Shown: piece by piece, positions 1 to 5,322 of the stretch
Layout: every line of letters begins with the position of its first letter
How positions within the stretch are numbered: the first letter of the stretch is position 1
Assembly (NCBI GenBank): GCA_019241915.1
Contig: JAFAWI010000052.1
Location: 1-6,374, forward strand
Reading direction: 5' to 3'
Length of the DNA stretch: 6,374 bases
Source: Alphaproteobacteria bacterium
Lineage (GTDB): Bacteria; Pseudomonadota; Alphaproteobacteria; ATCC43930; CGMCC-115725
Made by a program: the position numbers and the translations under genes
Notes under the pieces: model-generated
Seen by the model: only the letters and a program-made list of their open reading frames with translations
Database searches by the model: none
Told to the model about the DNA's origin: nothing

Positions 1-174
1 GTAATCGGCTTCATGATGTGGATGTGGCTGTCGGTCATTGTCGTGCTGATCGGCGGCAAGCTCAACGCCGAGACCGAGCACCAGACGGCGCGCGACACGA
101 CCGAGGGCCGGCCGAAGCCGCTCGGCGCGCGCGATGCGACAATGGCCGATACGGTCGGCTCGGCTGAGGATTGA
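1..174 (+). CDS. YihY/virulence factor BrkB family membrane protein, C-terminal end (5' truncated by window)
   Basis: The reading frame is open from the first base and ends in TGA at 172-174, giving 57 C-terminal residues. It opens with a hydrophobic transmembrane stretch (VIGFMMWMWLSVIVVLIGG). A polar tail follows, carrying the pattern KLNAETEHQTARDTT, then GRPKPLGARDA and ADTVG. The last helix plus the LNAExEHQTARDTT and KPLGAR tail is what I recall from alphaproteobacterial YihY/BrkB proteins. These are multi-pass inner-membrane proteins, once mislabelled ribonuclease BN, whose transport role is unsettled. The start and most of the protein lie outside the window. The gene converges on the MetE-like gene with only seven bases between the stop codons, so no dedicated terminator fits there. 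Confidence 0.8.
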   Translation, partial: VIGFMMWMWLSVIVVLIGGKLNAETEHQTARDTTEGRPKPLGARDATMADTVGSAED

Positions 175-181
175 GGCGCAC

Positions 182-1354
182 TCACCGCGCCAGCGAATAG
201 CGCGGGTCGGCTGCCAGGCATTGGGCCGGCGGCAGGCCCAGCTCCTCTTTGACGATGTTTGTGCCGAGCACCATCGCCACCATCTTGTACTGCGCGTGGC
301 GGCGGCTCATGCCCTCGCGGCCCATCCCGCAGTCGGACGAGATAACCAGCCGCTCGGCCGGCACGTATTTCAGCGCCTTGCGCACGATATCGGCGACCTG
401 GTCGGGCCGCTCGATCTGCAGCGTGTGATGGTCGATGACGCCGATCACCACCTTTTTGCCGGTCACGATGCGGCCGATCGCTTCGAGGTCGCCGGTGCCG
501 GACGAGCAGGTCTCAAAGGTCAACGCGTCGGCGTCGACCGCGTTGAGCGCTTCCACGGTCGGCTGATAGCTCTGGATGTCGCGGAAGATGCGCTGTTGCG
601 CCGGATTGCCCCAGCAGGTGTGGCACCACACCTCGGTCTTGCCGCGCAGTCCCTTTACCGTATTGTTGAAGATCTTGACCAGTTCCGGGATGTCCAGCCG
701 CCCGAACGGTTTTCCGCGCGCCGGCACCATGTGGATTTGCGGCTCCTCCATCTGGATCACCGGACAGCCGGCGTCGGCAAGCGCATTGAGTTCCCGGTTG
801 ATCGCCTCGCTGAACGCCCAGACGCGCTCGACCGGGTCCTTGTAGTAATCGTCCTCGACCGCGGCGGCGAGCAGCTCCGGCATGATCGTGCCGAACTTGA
901 CCGGACGCGGGGTCAGCCGCTGCGCCACCTTCCACATCGCCGAATACTGCAGCTCGCCGGGGCCGAGCGGGCCGGTGATGCGCGGCACCACCCGCGCCTC
1001 CAACTGGTCGTGCAGGATCTGCCCGCGCGGCACCGCGGCAAGGTTGACCGCCGGCACGGTCAGCTTGGCGTCGCGCGAGAACCCGGCCATGTGGGTCAGC
1101 GGATAGGCTTGCCAGCTCCAGCCGCCGATCTCCTCGTCGTAATGCGCATCGCCGTCGGTGCAGATGTCGAGCCCGGCCACCTCCTGCGCGCGCAGATGGG
1201 TCGACACCGCGTCCTCGTACTGCTCGCGCCAGCGTGCATTGACCATCGCCTCCAGGAAGCTGCGCCGCCCGAGCTGAGCGGTATGCCAGGCCGGCCGCGG
1301 CAGCGAGCCGATGATCGAGGTCGCCAGGATTTTGTCCGCTGTGGCTTTGTACAT
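182..1354 (-). CDS. Core MetE-like cobalamin-independent methionine synthase family methyltransferase
   Basis: This 390-residue protein matches only the C-terminal catalytic barrel of MetE, which is about 750 residues when complete. Visible motifs are SIIGSLPRP near residues 13-21, QMEEP at 201-205, WCHTCWGN at 243-250, ETCSSG at 281-286 and SSDCGMG at 339-345. His245, Cys247, Glu281 and Cys342 sit where MetE has its His/Cys/Glu/Cys zinc site, so the thiol-activating zinc centre looks intact. The family moves methyl groups to thiols, or in EaCoMT-type members alkylates coenzyme M. The true donor and acceptor here are unknown: a methylcobalamin-type donor, or a methylated substrate of the neighbouring catabolic genes, are both possible. 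The ATG at 1354 is preceded by AGGAG eight bases upstream. The gene lies downstream of the alpha/beta-hydrolase gene on the same strand, separated by 191 bases, and may be co-transcribed with it. Family assignment is firm; substrate assignment is not. Confidence 0.88.
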   Translation of the reverse strand: MYKATADKILATSIIGSLPRPAWHTAQLGRRSFLEAMVNARWREQYEDAVSTHLRAQEVAGLDICTDGDAHYDEEIGGWSWQAYPLTHMAGFSRDAKLTVPAVNLAAVPRGQILHDQLEARVVPRITGPLGPGELQYSAMWKVAQRLTPRPVKFGTIMPELLAAAVEDDYYKDPVERVWAFSEAINRELNALADAGCPVIQMEEPQIHMVPARGKPFGRLDIPELVKIFNNTVKGLRGKTEVWCHTCWGNPAQQRIFRDIQSYQPTVEALNAVDADALTFETCSSGTGDLEAIGRIVTGKKVVIGVIDHHTLQIERPDQVADIVRKALKYVPAERLVISSDCGMGREGMSRRHAQYKMVAMVLGTNIVKEELGLPPAQCLAADPRYSLAR

Positions 1355-1384
1355 GGCCGTATCTCCTACTGGCTCCGGGCACGC

Positions 1385-1501
1385 TTATTGCGAAAGGAAA
1401 GCGACGAGCGGCAGCACCGCACCGATGAGCATACCGCCGAGAACCCCGCGAAATCCGTATTCCGCGTTGCCGAGCGCGCCGCAGACCTCGACGGCGGTCA
1501 C
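1385..1501 (-). CDS. Possible tiny membrane peptide ORF or gene remnant between the hydrolase and MetE-like genes
   Basis: This is a 38-residue reading frame with a GTG at 1499-1501 and TAA at 1385-1387. Its C-terminal half is strongly hydrophobic (GVLGGMLIGAVLPLVAFLS), as expected for one transmembrane helix, after a short N-terminal part (VTAVEVCGALGNAEYGFR). Third codon positions are mostly G or C, like the genes around it. There is no convincing ribosome binding site, only GGTGG directly against the GTG. In the adjacent frame a short GTG-initiated stretch (VKHAGLIGG) runs into a stop exactly where this frame becomes sensible. A one-base slip would join the two into a peptide of about 48 residues. 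It could be a real small protein, a frameshifted remnant, or chance. The product is not recognised. Confidence 0.25.
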   Translation of the reverse strand: MTAVEVCGALGNAEYGFRGVLGGMLIGAVLPLVAFLSQ

Positions 1502-1545
1502 CCACCGATGAGCCCGGCATGTTTCACGGCTCGAGGAGCGGCCGG

Positions 1546-2352
1546 TCAGCCTCGCCGCTGTAGGAAATCGAGTGTAGCGTCGGCCGACTGGTCGGCGTGG
1601 GTGGCCGCCACATGGTACGAATTGCCGGGGAACACCACCAGCTCCGAGCCGGCGATCTGCACCTGCCATTCGCGCATCGCGTCGACCGAACCGAGCCCGC
1701 TTTCTTCCGTGGTGATCACCAAGGTCGGGCATTTGATCTTGGGGATGTCGGCGCGGATGTCGGCGATCGCGATCGTCGGCATAAAGCCGAGCTGCGTCGA
1801 CAGCGCGGTGCGGGCCATGTACTTGACCCAGAAGTCGAACCCTTCCTGCGGAAAGGCGCTGCCGAGCCGGTTCGACATATTCTGCCGCGCCCAGTGCTCG
1901 ACCCCGTAATCCTCGAACAGCTTGATGGTGGCGCCGACAGTCTTCGCGGCTTCCTCGCGGAACGGCGGCGGCGAACCGACCACGGTCAGCGTCGTGACCC
2001 GCTCCGAGCGCCGCGCGGCAAAGGCGCGGGCCACCGTGCCGCCGATCTTGGCGCCGACCAGGTGAAACCGGGCGATGCCGAGATGGTCCATCAACAGGCA
2101 GAAATCCTCGATCAGCCGGTCGAGCGTCCAGTGGAAGTCGCGCGGCATCGGCGACGATTTGCCAAACCCGCGCATGTCGGGGCGCACGACGCGGTAGTTG
2201 CGCGCCAGCTTCGGCACCCAGCGCCACCAGGCAAGCCCGCTCTCGGCATTGCCGTGCAGCAAGAGGACGGTCTCCGGATGCCTCCACGGGTCGGTGAAAT
2301 CGTCGACCTCATAATGCATGTCGAGATCGGCTGAGGGCCTGAAGCTCGGCAT
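1546..2352 (-). CDS. Alpha/beta-hydrolase-fold protein with Lys at the nucleophile position
   Basis: The 268-residue protein has a standard alpha/beta-hydrolase order: strand and oxyanion loop VLLLHGNAESG (29-39), the DMRGFGKSS turn (59-67), the nucleophile elbow LVGAKIGG (98-105), a helical cap region (about 130-195), strand LVITTEESG (211-219) and the late His in GNSYHVAATH (243-252). Length and order fit single-domain hydrolases such as meta-cleavage-product hydrolases and haloalkane dehalogenase relatives. The elbow normally reads GxSxG; here it is Gly100-Ala-Lys102-Ile-Gly104, so the Ser, Cys or Asp nucleophile is missing. His247 is kept; the acid could be Glu216, Glu217 or Asp224. Either it is a non-hydrolytic member of the fold or its catalysis uses the Lys. 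I chose the ATG at 2350-2352 because AGGAGG lies five bases upstream. An ATG at 2403 is in frame, but that extension crosses into the intergenic repeat. It is divergent from the dioxygenase gene and upstream of the MetE-like gene. Confidence 0.87.
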   Translation of the reverse strand: MPSFRPSADLDMHYEVDDFTDPWRHPETVLLLHGNAESGLAWWRWVPKLARNYRVVRPDMRGFGKSSPMPRDFHWTLDRLIEDFCLLMDHLGIARFHLVGAKIGGTVARAFAARRSERVTTLTVVGSPPPFREEAAKTVGATIKLFEDYGVEHWARQNMSNRLGSAFPQEGFDFWVKYMARTALSTQLGFMPTIAIADIRADIPKIKCPTLVITTEESGLGSVDAMREWQVQIAGSELVVFPGNSYHVAATHADQSADATLDFLQRRG

Positions 2353-2357
2353 TTCTC

Positions 2358-2363
2358 CCTCCT
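2358..2363 (-). promoter_or_regulatory. Shine-Dalgarno site fixing the start of the alpha/beta-hydrolase gene
   Basis: The minus strand reads AGGAGG, then five bases, then ATG at 2352. This perfect core match selects the 268-residue start over the in-frame ATG 51 bases further upstream, which would add 17 residues encoded partly by the palindromic repeat. Confidence 0.75.
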
Positions 2364-2379
2364 GGTGCTGGATGATCTT

Positions 2380-2513
2380 CCTTGCGTCCTTCGAGGCTCC
2401 CACCGGGTCAAACCCGGTGGTCGCACCTCAGGATGAGGGAGGTTATTTGTGCCATGCACTAACCTTCCTCATCCTGAGGCGCTTTGCGCAGCAAAGCCTC
2501 GAAGGACGCGAGG
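2380..2513. repeat. Inverted pair of palindromic intergenic repeat units (REP/RIME-like)
   Basis: Two units face each other across a 14-base centre (2446-2459). Unit one is 2380-2445 and unit two is 2460-2513. The outer ends match in inverted orientation at 17 of 18 bases (2380-2397 against 2496-2513). The inner ends match at 19 of 20 (2426-2445 against 2460-2479). The middles differ: unit one has a 9-bp hairpin CCACCGGGT/ACCCGGTGG with a 3-base loop (2400-2420), while unit two has a 7-bp hairpin GCTTTGC/GCAAAGC with loop GCA (2481-2497). The shared ends, CCTCAGGATGAGG and TCCTTCGAGGC, are of the kind widespread between genes in Bradyrhizobium and relatives (recalled, not searched). The pair could form one long imperfect cruciform or two separate hairpins. 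It fills most of the divergent promoter region and begins 28 bases upstream of the hydrolase ATG, so it may be transcribed in that gene's leader. Confidence 0.88.
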
Positions 2514-2552
2514 ACCTGTTTGGCGCGTGCTCCTCTATCGTAGCGACCCTAG

Positions 2553-2581
2553 TCGGAAACGGCGCCCGGCTCTGCTATGAT
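2553..2581 (+). promoter_or_regulatory. Possible sigma-70-type promoter of the dioxygenase gene
   Basis: TATGAT at 2576-2581 matches the -10 consensus at five of six bases in an otherwise GC-rich stretch. Seventeen bases upstream, TCGGAA (2553-2558) matches the -35 box at only three of six. Transcription would start near 2588, about 24 bases before the ATG, leaving room for the ribosome binding site. It lies just outside the palindromic repeat pair. The weak -35 suggests an activator or a chance match. Confidence 0.25.
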
Positions 2582-2611
2582 TGGCCAAATTGCTCTTAAG
2601 GGAGGTGGACG

Positions 2612-3664
2612 ATGGGCGAAATCCTCGGTGTCGGCGTCACGCATTACCCCGGCCTGATCCAGCCCGACGCGCAGATGGCGTCTCTCTTGAACCGCACGCT
2701 CAACAGCGACCAGGTGCCCGAGAAAGTCAAGGACCCGAAGAGCTGGCCGGCGCAGATGCGCGAGGAGTGGAGAGACCCGGTCGCCGCGGCGGCGCAGCAC
2801 CGCGCCCGGCTGGTCAACGGCTTTCGCGAGGCGCGCAAGGCGATCGATGCCTTCAGGCCCGATTTTGTCGTGATCTTTGGCGACGACCAGTACGAAAACT
2901 TCCGTGAGGAAGGCGTGCCGTCATTCTGCGTCTTCCTGCAGGAGGAGACCGAGTCCCACCCGTTCGCGCGCTACATGGCGGGCAACACCAATGTTTGGGG
3001 CGAGGGCAAGGACACGGTCATCAAGACCAAGGGCCACAAGGCCGGCGCATCGTATCTCGCGGCCAAGCTGATCGCCGAGGATTACGACGTCAGCTACGCC
3101 TACAAGATGCGCTACGAAAACGGGCTGCCGCACGCCTTTATCAACACGGTGATGTATCTCGACTACGACCGGAACGGTTTCCCGTACCCGGTCGTGCCGT
3201 TTCATGTGAATTGCTACGGTTCGTCGGTCATCGCCAAGCGCGGCTCGACCGCGCACCTGACCGGCGATGCCGACCCCGACCTGGTCGATCCGCCGGGGCC
3301 CAACCCACGGCGCTGCTTTGATATTGGAGGAGCGATCGCGCGGCTACTCTCCGACAGCCCGTGGCGCGTGGCGCTAATCGCGTCGTCGTCGTGGTCGCAC
3401 GCATTCCTGACGCCGAAGAACCACTATCTTTACCCGGACAATGCCGGCGACCGCGCGCGCTTTGACGAATTGTCGTCCGGCAAGCAGTCGCGTTGGCGCG
3501 AGCTGACCACGGCACAGATCGAAGACGCCGGCCAGCAGGAGTTCTTGAACTGGGTGACGCTCGGCGGCGCGATGCACCAATTGAGACGCGATCCCGAGAT
3601 CATCGACTACGTCGAGAGCTACATTTTCAACTCGGACAAGTGTTTCGCCGTCTGGCGGCCGTAG
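2612..3664 (+). CDS. LigB-type (class III) extradiol ring-cleavage dioxygenase family protein with altered metal-ligand motif
   Basis: This 350-residue protein has the LigB fold signatures in order: GVGVTHYPG (7-14) with His11, FVVIFGDDQYENF (85-97), ENGLPHAFINTV (169-180) with His174, the strand PVVPFHVNCYGSS (193-205), IASSSWSHAF (256-265) with His263, and GQQEFLNW (307-314) with Glu310. By comparison with protocatechuate 4,5-dioxygenase LigB from memory, His11 and Glu310 match iron ligands His12 and Glu242, His174 matches His127, and His263 matches catalytic His195. The remaining ligand, His61 in the LigB NDH motif, aligns with Gln93 of GDDQ. Classic family members open catecholic rings with Fe(II) and O2; this one may bind metal differently or use another substrate. 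The ATG is preceded by GGAGGT with five bases between. It is divergent from the hydrolase gene and 159 bases upstream of the transporter gene. No LigA-like small subunit gene is visible. The family is clear; substrate and activity are open. Confidence 0.85.
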   Translation: MGEILGVGVTHYPGLIQPDAQMASLLNRTLNSDQVPEKVKDPKSWPAQMREEWRDPVAAAAQHRARLVNGFREARKAIDAFRPDFVVIFGDDQYENFREEGVPSFCVFLQEETESHPFARYMAGNTNVWGEGKDTVIKTKGHKAGASYLAAKLIAEDYDVSYAYKMRYENGLPHAFINTVMYLDYDRNGFPYPVVPFHVNCYGSSVIAKRGSTAHLTGDADPDLVDPPGPNPRRCFDIGGAIARLLSDSPWRVALIASSSWSHAFLTPKNHYLYPDNAGDRARFDELSSGKQSRWRELTTAQIEDAGQQEFLNWVTLGGAMHQLRRDPEIIDYVESYIFNSDKCFAVWRP

Positions 3665-3678
3665 TCTCACCTTCGCGA

Positions 3679-3727
3679 CCCCGCGGGCTGACCGCTCCCT
3701 TCTGCTGCGAGCCGCGGCGGGGCTTTT
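3679..3727 (+). terminator. Possible intrinsic terminator after the dioxygenase gene
   Basis: CCCCGC at 3679-3684 can pair with GCGGGG at 3717-3722 (the bases there read GCGGGG). GGCT/AGCC (3686-3689 with 3710-3713) extends the stem past small bulges. CTTTTG follows directly. The stem is imperfect and the T-run has only four bases, so termination may be partial, leaving the downstream transporter gene reachable by read-through. It lies 14 bases after the dioxygenase stop codon. Confidence 0.35.
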
Positions 3728-3823
3728 GACGAACGCCAGCGGCGTCGCGCGCCGCGGCGCTGAACATGATGAAGCTCGACCCGGGCTGAGCACGATTGCG
3801 GGCGCCGGCGTTAGCGTCTGGCA

Positions 3824-5296
3824 ATGGCAGCCGCCCCGAGCATCGTCGAACAAGTCGAAGAGCGCCTGCTCGACGAAGCGGGCGGGCCGGCGCGGCTGCA
3901 GATCGTCGCGGTGCTGGCCGGCGTCCTGGCGCTCGAAATGGGCGAGCTCGGCGCCGCCGCTGCGGTCTCGGACCAGCTGAAGCAGACGTTTCGGATCGAC
4001 AACACCGAGACCGCGCTGCTGCTGTCGGCAGTGTCGTTCGCCGGTGCCGCCACGACGATGCCGATGGGCATCCTTGTCGATCGCCTCAACCGCCGCACGA
4101 TCCTGATGGCGGCGGTCGCGTTGTGGGCGGTGGCGATGCTGGTCAGCGGTACCGCGACAACCTACACGCATCTGATCGTGACCCGGCTGTTTCTCGGCGC
4201 GGTGACCGCTGCGGCGTGGCCGTCGATCGCCTCGCTGACCGGCGACTACTTTCCGGCGCGCGAGCGGGCCGGCATCTATGGGCTGATCCTGACCGGCGAG
4301 ATGGTCGGCGTCGGTGGCGGGTTTTTCCTGTCCGGCATCGTGTCGAGCCTGCTCAACTGGCGCTGGTCGTTCTTTGCCATGGTGCTGCCGAGCCTCGTGT
4401 TGATCTGGGTGATCTGGCGCTATCTGCCGGAGCCGCAGCGCGGCGGCCAGAGTTGGCTGAGGCCCGGCGAAGAGGATGTCGAAGCGGCCGCCCGCCCGCG
4501 GCGTCAGCGCGGCGCCGCGCGCGCCGACGCGCCGGTGCGGCCGTCGGCGCTGCACCGGAAGGTGCGGCGCGCCCACATCGAGCCGCGGCCCGGTCTGGTC
4601 ATCCGGCGCGACCCGACGCGCTGGAGCTGGTGGCGGGCGCTGGCGTACCTGTTCCGACTGCCGACCTATGGGCTGCTGCTCGCGGCGATGACCATGGTCT
4701 ACTTTTTCTTCGCCGGGCTGCGCGCGTTTGGGATGATCTATTTCACGCAGCACTATCACGTGCCACGCGGCGTCATCAGCGGACTCGTCTTTCTTATCGG
4801 TGTGGGTGCGGTCGCCGGGCTGGTCGGCGGCGGCCGGCTTGCCGAGTGGCTGTTCGGCCGCGGCCATCTCAACGCGCGGATGATCGTGCCGCTCGGCGCG
4901 CTGGTTCTGGCGCTGCCGTTCTTCGCGGTGGGGTTGGCCATCACCAACGGCTGGGTCGGCATCGTCATGATCGCCATCGGTATGGCGGCGATGTCGGCGG
5001 CGAGCGCCCCGATTGACGCCTCGCTGCTCGACATCGTCCATCCGCGGTTGTGGGGCCGCGCCGAGGGCATTCGCACCGCGCTGCGCACCACCTCCGACGG
5101 CTGCTCGCCGCTACTGTTCGGTGCGGTATCGGGCTGGCTCGGGGGCGGCGACCACGGGCTGATGTGGACGTTTTTGCTGGCCCTGCTGCCGATGGCTACG
5201 GCCGGTCTTGTGGTGCTGCCGTGCCTGCGCACCTACCCGCGCGACATCGCCACCGCGGCCGCGTCGATGGAGGCCGCCGCGAAGCGGCGCCGGTAG
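3824..5296 (+). CDS. Major facilitator superfamily (MFS) transporter
   Basis: The protein has 490 residues and about twelve hydrophobic segments in two groups of six (about 24-200 and 275-470), the usual MFS size and layout. The loop between helices 2 and 3 carries motif A as GILVDRLNRR (82-91). Helix 4 contains RLFLGAVTAAAWPS (121-134), and the helix 5 region GEMVGVGGGFFLSG (158-171) is glycine-rich as in many secondary transporters. A long, Arg-rich and probably cytoplasmic loop (about 203-270) joins the halves, and the C-terminus ends in KRRR. Such proteins move small solutes, often organic acids or aromatic anions, using the proton gradient. Substrate and direction cannot be read from the sequence. 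ATG 3824 is the first ATG after an in-frame TAG at 3812-3814; no good Shine-Dalgarno precedes it, so expression may be weak. Its position after the dioxygenase gene suggests it imports that pathway's substrate or exports a product. The IS begins nine bases after its stop codon. Confidence 0.88.
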   Translation: MAAAPSIVEQVEERLLDEAGGPARLQIVAVLAGVLALEMGELGAAAAVSDQLKQTFRIDNTETALLLSAVSFAGAATTMPMGILVDRLNRRTILMAAVALWAVAMLVSGTATTYTHLIVTRLFLGAVTAAAWPSIASLTGDYFPARERAGIYGLILTGEMVGVGGGFFLSGIVSSLLNWRWSFFAMVLPSLVLIWVIWRYLPEPQRGGQSWLRPGEEDVEAAARPRRQRGAARADAPVRPSALHRKVRRAHIEPRPGLVIRRDPTRWSWWRALAYLFRLPTYGLLLAAMTMVYFFFAGLRAFGMIYFTQHYHVPRGVISGLVFLIGVGAVAGLVGGGRLAEWLFGRGHLNARMIVPLGALVLALPFFAVGLAITNGWVGIVMIAIGMAAMSAASAPIDASLLDIVHPRLWGRAEGIRTALRTTSDGCSPLLFGAVSGWLGGGDHGLMWTFLLALLPMATAGLVVLPCLRTYPRDIATAAASMEAAAKRRR

Positions 5297-5305
5297 CCCA
5301 GCCTA

Positions 5306-5322
5306 GGGTCCGGACTCAATTG
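5306..5322 (+). repeat. Left terminal inverted repeat of the IS
   Basis: Reads GGGTCCGGACTCAATTG. It pairs with 6130-6146 with one mismatch (G against T at the eighth base). It contains the transposase stop codon (complement of 5316-5318). Confidence 0.9.

Noticed and set aside
134..1909. Long open plus-strand frame of 591 codons across the MetE-like and hydrolase genes
   Set aside because: It is antisense to two clearly recognisable genes, is rich in His/Arg/Asp typical of GC-rich shadow frames, and shows no domain.
2353..2403. Upstream ATG extension adding 17 residues to the hydrolase
   Set aside because: The strong AGGAGG site points to ATG 2352, and the extension is partly encoded by the palindromic repeat.
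2400..2420. The CCACCGGGT/ACCCGGTGG hairpin as a stand-alone terminator or operator
   Set aside because: It is the central hairpin of a repeat unit and has no T-run. A regulatory role is possible but the repeat explains it.
3374..5041. Long open minus-strand frame of 555 codons across the end of the dioxygenase gene and the transporter
   Set aside because: Its His/Arg/Gln/Asp-rich composition is the antisense of the GC-rich MFS codons, and it shows no domain or ribosome binding site.
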